NCBI GenBank assembly: GCA_964384645.1
Contig: CAYLKL010000001.1
Span: forward strand, 62,001 to 126,000
From: DAORIO01 sp964384645
Lineage (GTDB): Bacteria > Patescibacteriota > Minisyncoccia > Phycocordibacterales > UBA9973
DNA length: 64,000 nt
Direction of reading: 5' to 3'
The notes under the pieces are model-generated. The model had not been told where the DNA came from and did no database searches. It saw nothing but the letters and a program-made list of their open reading frames with translations. Below, piece after piece: positions 40,860 to 47,378 of the stretch. How positions within the stretch are numbered: position 1 is the stretch's first letter; each line of letters opens with the position of its first letter. The position numbers and the translations under genes are program-made.

Positions 40860-41285
40860 ATGGAAACAAGTCTCCGGGAAAAATTGAAAAAAGCAGGAAT
40901 GAAAGCCACTTCTCAAAAACTGGCAATTCTTAATATTTTTGCCAACAACCACAAACCACTATCCATCAAAGAAATTATGGAGAAAATAAAAATAAAAATC
41001 GAAGAGTCTACCGTCTATAGATCTATAGATCAGATGGTAAGCGCCAACATTCTAACAATGGTTCAACTTAAAAAAGACTCAGCGCTTTATGAATTAAATG
41101 ACCCCGAGAACCACCACCATCATATTCTTTGTAAGATTTGTGAAAAAATAGAAGACGTTCACAGTTGCAATATGGCAGATTTTCAAAACAATATACTTAA
41201 AAAATCTAAACATTTTTCAGATATAAAAAGCCATTCTCTAGAATTTTTTGGTGTTTGTAAAAATTGCTCAAAAAACTCTAAATAA
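40860..41285 (+). CDS. Fur-family metalloregulator (Zur/Fur/PerR)
   Basis: 141-residue repressor. Winged helix N-terminus (GMKATSQKLAILNIFANNHKPLSIKEIM, SRSID-like VYRSIDQMV), a metal-site segment NHHHHILCKICEKIEDV and a structural Cys4 zinc site formed by CKIC and CKNC near the C-terminus. The paired site in front of the ZIP gene and its own promoter suggests control of both. Which metal it senses cannot be told from sequence alone, but a ZIP neighbour favours zinc. Confidence 0.93.
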   Translation: METSLREKLKKAGMKATSQKLAILNIFANNHKPLSIKEIMEKIKIKIEESTVYRSIDQMVSANILTMVQLKKDSALYELNDPENHHHHILCKICEKIEDVHSCNMADFQNNILKKSKHFSDIKSHSLEFFGVCKNCSKNSK

Positions 41286-41318
41286 GACAAAATCCTTAAA
41301 CTTGATATAATGCCAGAT

Positions 41319-41702
41319 ATGGAAAAAAAGAAAATAATATATACAATAATTTTTATAATAATAGGTATTGGACTAGCGGTTTTTTTAAGCATGTATCAAA
41401 GTAAAGGTTCTGGAAAATATGACGAGCTTGCCCAGTGCGTAAAAGATAGTGGTGCAAAATTCTACGGTGCTTTTTGGTGCCCCCACTGTGCAGATCAAAA
41501 AAGATTATTTGGTCAATCAGCAAAATTACTTCCTTACATAGAATGTTCAAATCCTGATAGATCTCAAAATCAAACCTGTGTTGATGCAAAAATTACAGGA
41601 TACCCAACTTGGGAATTTAAAGATGGAACAAGAAGAGTTGAAACAATCGAACCAGAAAAATTAGCGGAACTAACTCAGTGCTCTCTTCCAGCAACAGAAT
41701 AA
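41319..41702 (+). CDS. membrane-anchored thioredoxin-like protein
   Basis: 127 residues from ATG 41319 (MEKKKIIYTI). One membrane helix (about 6-25), then a thioredoxin domain outside: KFYGAFWCPHCADQKRLFG with active site WCPHC, YPTWEFKDG as the cis-Pro region and two more cysteines (near residues 73 and 84). This type pairs with VKOR in other bacteria as the protein-oxidising partner. TATAAT ends seven bases before this ATG. Confidence 0.88.
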   Translation: MEKKKIIYTIIFIIIGIGLAVFLSMYQSKGSGKYDELAQCVKDSGAKFYGAFWCPHCADQKRLFGQSAKLLPYIECSNPDRSQNQTCVDAKITGYPTWEFKDGTRRVETIEPEKLAELTQCSLPATE

Positions 41703-41708
41703 TAAAAA

Positions 41709-42248
41709 ATGCCGGAATGGATTTTAATTTCTAATAAGATAATGGCGAGCGGTGTTTTAATACTGCAGTTTATTTCTTTGTATATAATTTTTTCTCTACT
41801 CATAAAAAAAGATCCAATTGGAATCTCAACTTTGGTTGGAAAATATTTTAAAGAAGTTGGTATAACGATTTCTTTAATGTCTATGGCTTTGTCATTATTT
41901 TATTCAGAAGTTATTGGATTTCCTCCATGCAAACTTTGTGTCGTTCAAAGATTTCTTATGTATCCACAATTGTTGTTTTTCATAATTGCAAAATACAGTC
42001 CAAAAAATATTTTTATAAAAATTCCCGTTGCGCTTTCTGTTATTGGATTTTTTGTTTCAATATTTCACTACTTAGTAGAACTTGGAATTTTTTCTAGTTC
42101 ACTCATCTGCGGAGCAACAGGGCCATCATGTGCAGAAAGATATGTATTTGAGTTTGGGTATATTTCAATTCCTATGATGGCGTTTGCTGGTTTTACCTTT
42201 ATTTTACTTGCCTTTTTTGCCAACAAAAGGTTTTCCCCAACAAAATAA
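41709..42248 (+). CDS. DsbB-family disulfide bond formation protein
   Basis: 179-residue four-helix membrane protein. The first pair FPPCKLCVVQRFLMYPQ and the second CGATGPSCAERY are the two redox cysteine pairs of DsbB/BdbC; the family transfers electrons from a DsbA-like partner to quinones. It lies six bases after the thioredoxin gene, its probable partner. Confidence 0.93.
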   Translation: MPEWILISNKIMASGVLILQFISLYIIFSLLIKKDPIGISTLVGKYFKEVGITISLMSMALSLFYSEVIGFPPCKLCVVQRFLMYPQLLFFIIAKYSPKNIFIKIPVALSVIGFFVSIFHYLVELGIFSSSLICGATGPSCAERYVFEFGYISIPMMAFAGFTFILLAFFANKRFSPTK

Positions 42249-42282
42249 AACTAACTCTTAAAAAAGTTTGTATAATAAATAC

Positions 42283-42480
42283 GAGCCACATTTAAAGCGA
42301 ACGCGAAAATTCCTTGTCCAGAATAATAGGACTAATAAAATTTCGTTGATTCCCTTCATCTGTATTTGTTCCTTCAAAAGAATCTGCCCTCGTTGCACTT
42401 TTTACAAACCAATAAAACTCGTCTGTTTAACAGACAACAATCTATAAAAGCCCTCATTTTTTTGGAGGGCTTTTCTTTTT
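42283..42480 (+). ncRNA. candidate transcript of unknown nature between convergent genes
   Basis: TATAAT at 42271-42276 followed by about 195 bases ending at an intrinsic terminator (42446-42480). The ends contain ACGAG/CTCGT (42281-42285, 42418-42422) and a GTCTGTT/AACAGAC palindrome, so a structured RNA is possible. The minus strand instead carries an open stretch of about 40 codons ending in a stop but lacking a start, which could be the remnant of a gene. I cannot decide between them. Confidence 0.35.
42446..42480. terminator. bidirectional intrinsic terminator
   Basis: AAAAGCCCTC/GAGGGCTTTT with loop ATTTTTTTG, between the candidate transcript and the HolA-like gene. Confidence 0.9.
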
Positions 42481-42495
42481 GTCTTTATTTTAAAT

Positions 42496-43185
42496 TTAAA
42501 AAATTTTTTTTAGAAGAAAATTTTCAAGAACAACGTTTGTGTCTGTTCCTTTAAATCTTGAGTCACTCAAAAGAAAAGTTAATTCTTTATAAATTTCTTT
42601 TGTCCTATTTTGCCCGATAACATTTTGAGCATTCTTAAGACCGCTAACAACATATGGATTTATTCCGTGATTAAATTTTTCTTTTTGACTTTGCTCATAC
42701 AAATATAAATTTTTAAAAAACCACAACAATCCTCCGTGAATACTTTCGGCCGACTCCCCCATTTCTAAACTTTCTAAAAAATTTAACCAAACCTTTTTTT
42801 TATCACCCGCTGAAATTGCATTTGTAATTTTAAAAACTGCCGGAGTTTCTTTTTTTTCAAATTGAACTTTTTCTTTTACAGAAACAATTTCTGCTTTTAG
42901 TTTTTCTAAAACTTTTGTAAACACAACTGCCTCTTTACCAAAAAGAAAAAACTGGTTTGTGCTTTTGGAAATTGAGTCCAAAATATCTTTAGGAAATTCA
43001 CTTGCATCGTCACCAGAAAAAACAACCTGCATGGTATCGCCGAATAAACTTTTTGAATCAAGATACACGCGCCAATTTGAATCATCAATTGCAAAAGAAA
43101 TTGGCAGTGTTTTAATTTTGCCAATTTCTTTTAAAAGTTCGTTTCTCGCCAAATCTAAATTTTTTGAAATATAAATCTTTATCAT
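42496..43185 (-). CDS. HolA-like DNA polymerase III delta-type protein (divergent)
   Basis: 229 residues. The C-terminal half (about 125-229) resembles the delta-subunit collar: FKITNAISAGDKKKVWLNFLESLEMGESAESIHGGLLWFFKNLYLYEQ and ELTFLLSDSRFKGTDTNVVLENFLLK. The N-terminal AAA+ part is short and lacks clear nucleotide motifs. Delta normally opens the beta clamp during loading. Gene order with polA and the call are moderate evidence only. Confidence 0.65.
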   Translation of the reverse strand: MIKIYISKNLDLARNELLKEIGKIKTLPISFAIDDSNWRVYLDSKSLFGDTMQVVFSGDDASEFPKDILDSISKSTNQFFLFGKEAVVFTKVLEKLKAEIVSVKEKVQFEKKETPAVFKITNAISAGDKKKVWLNFLESLEMGESAESIHGGLLWFFKNLYLYEQSQKEKFNHGINPYVVSGLKNAQNVIGQNRTKEIYKELTFLLSDSRFKGTDTNVVLENFLLKKIF

Positions 43186-43652
43186 ATTCTAACTTTCTTT
43201 TTGTAGTGCCTATATGCTTCTCCGTATTTTTCTTCCAACATTTTCTCTTCTTTTTTTATAAAAACAATCTTTGTAAAAACAAAAGCAATAATAGAAGTAA
43301 GTGCAACAACAAAAGAGTTGTCTAATACGGCCATACCAGCACAAAGTAAAAATACACCCAAATGAGTCGGTGATCTATAAAACTTATACGGACCTGTCGC
43401 GAAACCTTGTTTAGAAATTTCTATATCATCATGACCTCTTTTTGACTTTGTTTTTCTTGAAGATTGCTGAGCCCAAAAAACCAAAATTGTACCCAAAATA
43501 AGCACAGTAAAGCCTAGATCATTTTTAACTTCTGGAAACAAATTTACATCCCAAAAAAGAGAAAGTAATAATCCAACCAAGATAAATAGAAAAAATACAA
43601 AATAAGACCGAGCAAGAACTTCGTGTATACTTTTGAATATTTTTTCTTCCAT
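43182..43652 (-). CDS. isoprenylcysteine carboxyl methyltransferase-like membrane protein
   Basis: 156 residues with four membrane helices and the family end motif GPYKFYRSPTHLGVFLLCAG ... EEKMLEEKYGEAYRHYKKKV, the SAM and substrate region of ICMT/PEMT-type enzymes. Bacterial members modify lipids or small molecules rather than prenylated proteins. It overlaps the HolA-like gene by four bases and ends its promoter TGATAAGAT six bases before ATG. Confidence 0.8.
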   Translation of the reverse strand: MEEKIFKSIHEVLARSYFVFFLFILVGLLLSLFWDVNLFPEVKNDLGFTVLILGTILVFWAQQSSRKTKSKRGHDDIEISKQGFATGPYKFYRSPTHLGVFLLCAGMAVLDNSFVVALTSIIAFVFTKIVFIKKEEKMLEEKYGEAYRHYKKKVRI

Positions 43653-43656
43653 AAAA

Positions 43657-46080
43657 TTATCTTATCACAATCTCTTTTAGCTCGCCCAAGCTTTTGCCAC
43701 TATACGCATTTACCACCAACGGGACGTCTGTTTTTAGTGCTAAAAACGATCTTGGAAGAACTTCTTCCATAGCTTTTTTGACTACACTTACAAGTATGTC
43801 TATCTCAGAATCATCTACCTCAAAAACTATTTCGTCATGGATTTGAAGTATTAACTTTGCACTTTTTATTCCAGCTTTTCTTATATCTTCCATCGCAAAA
43901 CGGATTGAAAGCTTCATAATATCAGCTGAAGTCCCCTGGATCGGTGCATTTGTCGCCATCCTTTCAGCAAAAGCTCGCAAGAAAGGAATTTTTGATTTTA
44001 TATCTTTAAAAAACCTTTTTCTCCCAAACAAAGTCTCCGTGAAACCATTTTGACTTGCTTCTACTTTAATATTTTCTAGAAAGTTTTTTACTCCTGGAAG
44101 TTGCTTGAAATAGTTTTCATAAAATTCCTTTGCTTCTGCAGTTGTGCAACCAATATTTTTTCTAAGTGCCAAAACCCCCATACCGTAAATAATTCCGAAA
44201 TTTATAGTTTTAGCCTTGCGACGCATATCTTTTGTTACCTCTTCTTTTGGAATCCCAAAGATTTTCATGGCAACTGTTTCGTGAATATCCTCTCTGTTTT
44301 TAAAAATCGAAACCAAAACTTCTTCGTTTGATAAAATAGCGAGCGATCGTAAATCGATCTGACTATAGTCAAAACTCACGAGAGAAGTGTTTTTCTCTGA
44401 TATAAAGCCTCGTCTTATTGCCATTCCCCTTTCGCCCTTTATGGGTAAGTTTTGCAAATTTGGATTTTGCGCCGAAAATCTTCCAGTAGTTGTCCCATGC
44501 TGTAAAAATTCAGCATGAAGTCTACCGTCGGACGCAACAAGTTTTGGAATAGTGTCGATATAAGTCGAAAGCAATTTTGCGAGCTCTCTGTGTTTTAAAA
44601 TATCTGCAATTATTTCATGCTCTTCTTCAAGACTCTCGAGAACTTCTTGTTTAGTTGAAAAATTACCAGATTTACCTACCGCACCCTTAGGTTTAAGGCC
44701 TAAATCTTTAAACAAGACTTCTGCCAACTGCTTTGGCGAATCGACATTAAATTCTCGTCCTGCAAATTTATAAATCCTACTCTTTAGTTCATTTAATTCT
44801 TTTGTATATTCAACAGAAAGATCTTCTAAGTATTTAGTGTTTACTTTGATACCGTTTTCAGTCATCTTGAAAATATCATCAATTATCGGCTCTTCTATTT
44901 CTTTAAATACAATTTCATTTTTCTTATCTTTCTTTATTTCTTCTTCAAAATATTTCTTTGCTTCATCCAGTGTTTTTCTCTTTGACCAAAACAACAAATC
45001 TTCTCCTGTAGAATTTGTCCTCTCAGAATCTATAACCCAAGCAATAATTGATGTTCGCAAAATATCTTCTCTTTTGTATTCCACACTAGTTTGCGGATTT
45101 ATTTCTTCCACAGACAACTCTTTGTCTACACCATTTTTTCCATTTTTTATTTGCTCCCCGTTGTGAATCACTTCTCGAACTTTACCAACGAGACTCCTAA
45201 ACTCAAGTTCAGAAAAAAGTTTTTCTATTTTTTCTTTTGCTGCACCGTGCGGAAATCTCTCTGGTAAAACAAAATCAATCGGAGCATCTCGCCTAATTGT
45301 CGCAAGTGTTTTTGAAAAAATTGCCTCGTCCTCTCCTTCGGTAATCAGATTTTTAACACGTAAAGTAAGCCCCGCTTTATCGAGTGCACCAGGATCTTTT
45401 TTTATTTTCTTATACATCTCCTCCAGTGTTCCAAATGTTTGTATCAAATTTGTAGCTGTCTTTTCACCAATCCCCCTAATTCCTGGAATATTGTCTGACG
45501 AATCACCCGCAAGGCCTTTGTAGTCAGGAACGTGTTTAGGGAGAAATCCATATCGAGACATAACATCTTCTTCCCCATACATTGCCACCTCTCCAATTCC
45601 TTTTTTGAAAGTAAAAACCTTTACTCTATTTTTTACAACAAGTTGGAATGTGTCCATATCCCCCGAAGCGATAACTATTTCAACATCCTTCATTTCCTTA
45701 TTTTCAAGGACTTGGTGCACAATTGTTCCCAAAATATCATCCGCCTCAAAACCCTCAGCTTCAAGAATTGGTATATGAAAAGCATCAAAAATCTCCCGAG
45801 ATTTTATAATTTGTGCCACAAGATCGTCATCAGTCTTTTTGCGTCCCGCCTTGTAGCCGTCATATGCCTCATGCCTAAAAGTCTTTTTTGGAAGGTCGTA
45901 AGCCGCCACCATATAGTCAGGCTTTAGATCCGCTATTATCTTCATCAGCATATTGGACAGGCCGTATAGTGCCCCTGTGGGCGTCCCGTCGCCACTCTTG
46001 AAGTCAGGAACAGCATGATAGGCGCGGTGAATAATCGCATGAGAATCGAAGAGTATAAGTCTGTCCTTTTTGGTCGCCAT
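43657..46080 (-). CDS. polA: DNA polymerase I
   Basis: 807 residues (E. coli has 928). The 5' nuclease domain (1-300) has LFDSHAIIHRAYHA, the acidic cluster EAEGFEADDILGT and the helix-hairpin-helix IPGIRGIGEKTATNLI. The proofreading domain is shrunken to about 90 residues without the exonuclease acidic motifs, so no proofreading is expected. The polymerase domain has DYSQIDLR (motif A), RRKAKTINFGIIYGMG (O-helix) and QIHDEIVFEV (motif C). TGCTATAAT lies seven bases before the ATG. Confidence 0.96.
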   Translation of the reverse strand: MATKKDRLILFDSHAIIHRAYHAVPDFKSGDGTPTGALYGLSNMLMKIIADLKPDYMVAAYDLPKKTFRHEAYDGYKAGRKKTDDDLVAQIIKSREIFDAFHIPILEAEGFEADDILGTIVHQVLENKEMKDVEIVIASGDMDTFQLVVKNRVKVFTFKKGIGEVAMYGEEDVMSRYGFLPKHVPDYKGLAGDSSDNIPGIRGIGEKTATNLIQTFGTLEEMYKKIKKDPGALDKAGLTLRVKNLITEGEDEAIFSKTLATIRRDAPIDFVLPERFPHGAAKEKIEKLFSELEFRSLVGKVREVIHNGEQIKNGKNGVDKELSVEEINPQTSVEYKREDILRTSIIAWVIDSERTNSTGEDLLFWSKRKTLDEAKKYFEEEIKKDKKNEIVFKEIEEPIIDDIFKMTENGIKVNTKYLEDLSVEYTKELNELKSRIYKFAGREFNVDSPKQLAEVLFKDLGLKPKGAVGKSGNFSTKQEVLESLEEEHEIIADILKHRELAKLLSTYIDTIPKLVASDGRLHAEFLQHGTTTGRFSAQNPNLQNLPIKGERGMAIRRGFISEKNTSLVSFDYSQIDLRSLAILSNEEVLVSIFKNREDIHETVAMKIFGIPKEEVTKDMRRKAKTINFGIIYGMGVLALRKNIGCTTAEAKEFYENYFKQLPGVKNFLENIKVEASQNGFTETLFGRKRFFKDIKSKIPFLRAFAERMATNAPIQGTSADIMKLSIRFAMEDIRKAGIKSAKLILQIHDEIVFEVDDSEIDILVSVVKKAMEEVLPRSFLALKTDVPLVVNAYSGKSLGELKEIVIR

Positions 46081-46135
46081 TAGAGAGATTATAGCAAGTA
46101 TCTTAGTATGTTAGTAATTAGTATTTTAGACCTGT

Positions 46136-46163
46136 ACGGAACCATTCGCACGAATGGTTCCGT
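46136..46163. repeat. perfect 13-bp inverted repeat
   Basis: ACGGAACCATTCG-CA-CGAATGGTTCCGT upstream of polA; no T-tract, so not a standard terminator. Confidence 0.7.
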
Positions 46164-46186
46164 GGAATTATTGTAGGAAAATAAAA

Positions 46187-46213
46187 AGATCAGAATATTA
46201 ATTCTGATCTTTA
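46187..46213 (-). terminator. intrinsic terminator
   Basis: AAAGATCAGAAT/ATTCTGATCTTT with loop ATTA. Confidence 0.85.
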
Positions 46214-46234
46214 ACTTATTGGTGAGATTTTAAA

Positions 46235-46636
46235 TTACTCCTTAATAAAAATATTGTGAACTTTTAAAAACTCCTTCAATTCTTTAATACTTTTTTCTCC
46301 TATATTTCTAAATTTCATAATATCCCAAATTGAATACTCTAAAAGTTCTTGTATTGTTTTTATTCTTTCGTGATTTAAGCCATTATAGATACGCCTACTA
46401 AGACCTAAATCTTTTAATGGGGTCTTAAGAAATATTCCTCTGTCCTGGATAACTGGGGCAGGTATTTTTTCCTGACTATCAGTAATTTTTTCAAACTCAA
46501 TTCTTAATGTGTGTGAGGCGGGTATTCTAATAATATTTTTAAGAGTTAGGTCTTCGTCAATATAACATTTTTCCCTCAATATGACTTCTAGGTCTTTGAA
46601 ATCTAGTGTGATTTCTGTAGGTGTGACTATTTTCAT
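46235..46636 (-). CDS. stand-alone RNA polymerase alpha-CTD-like protein
   Basis: 133 residues. The last 60 (LGLSRRIYNGLNHERIKTIQELLEYSIWDIMKFRNIGEKSIKELKEFL) match the alpha subunit C-terminal domain, with the helix-hairpin-helix and the RNIGEKSIKEL signature. The N-terminal 70 residues are a beta-like extension not found in RpoA. Possible role: binding UP-element DNA or activators independently of alpha. Followed by its own terminator. Confidence 0.78.
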   Translation of the reverse strand: MKIVTPTEITLDFKDLEVILREKCYIDEDLTLKNIIRIPASHTLRIEFEKITDSQEKIPAPVIQDRGIFLKTPLKDLGLSRRIYNGLNHERIKTIQELLEYSIWDIMKFRNIGEKSIKELKEFLKVHNIFIKE

Positions 46637-46704
46637 TTTATGAAGTTTTAAATTGTTTATTTCATTCTAACATAGAAAATAAGTCTGTCAATATAGGTGT
46701 TATC

Positions 46705-46878
46705 GTTCGCCTTGAACTGTTTTGAGTATACGAACAAACGAGTACGAATGTTACGAAGTAAAAAATAATCTGTTTGAGTGAAGCGAGTTATTATTTTTAA
46801 TGAGTGCGAGTTTCGTGAGTATTCAAAACAGTGAGTGGCGAGAGCATTTTTGGTTACTTTTTGGCGGTTAAAAAGTAA
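46705..46878 (-). repeat. long structured intergenic element with conserved TTACTTTTT hairpin
   Basis: Directly after the tsaE stop on the minus strand: TTACTTTTT-AACCGCC-AAAAAGTAA followed by CCAAAAATGCTCTCGCC (copy also after pilB), then nested stems (CTGTTTTGAGTAT.. / ATTCAAAACAG, AAAAATAAT / ATTATTTTT). No gene lies here. Confidence 0.7.
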
Positions 46879-47322
46879 TTAGAAAAATCTATCGATTTCA
46901 ATCAATCTCTCGTTTTCATTTATATGTTTAATTAAAACCTTAAAACTTTTTCTTGGTAAAATCTTTTTTATTTTCTCTGGCCATTCTATAAGAACAAGAT
47001 TTTTAGGACTCGTTATTATTTCTTGAAAACCGAGTTTTTCAATTTCTGATTCTGATTCAAGCCGGTACGCATCAACATGAACTAAAAGCTCAAAATCCTT
47101 ATTTTCTAATTTGTAGTTTCGCATTATTACAAATGTCGGTGACTGCATTAATTTTTCAATTCCAAACCTCTTCCCGATTGTTTGCGCCATTGTAGTCTTC
47201 CCGGCCCCCAAATCGCCCGACAACAATACAACGGTTGCACCTTGAGTATTGGCTCTTAGTTTCTTAGCGAAGCCAAGCGCCACACTTTCGAACTCTTTTA
47301 GATTTTTAGTTTTTATTAGCAC
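46879..47322 (-). CDS. tsaE: tRNA threonylcarbamoyladenosine biosynthesis ATPase TsaE
   Basis: 147 residues. Walker A LSGDLGAGKTTMAQTIGKRF, then QSPTFVIMRNYK, the HVDAYRL strand and LIEWPEKIKKILP, all hallmarks of TsaE, which works with TsaB and TsaD to make t6A in tRNA. GTG start at 47322. Its stop codon touches the structured element at 46878. Confidence 0.95.
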   Translation of the reverse strand: MLIKTKNLKEFESVALGFAKKLRANTQGATVVLLSGDLGAGKTTMAQTIGKRFGIEKLMQSPTFVIMRNYKLENKDFELLVHVDAYRLESESEIEKLGFQEIITSPKNLVLIEWPEKIKKILPRKSFKVLIKHINENERLIEIDRFF

Positions 47323-47340
47323 TTTGTAAATCTATAACAA

Positions 47341-47368
47341 AAAGCCCCGGAAATCCAGGGCTTTTTGT
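47341..47368 (-). terminator. intrinsic terminator
   Basis: AAAAGCCC/GGGCTTTTT after the surface protein gene. Confidence 0.85.
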
Positions 47369-47378
47369 TTCGATATAA

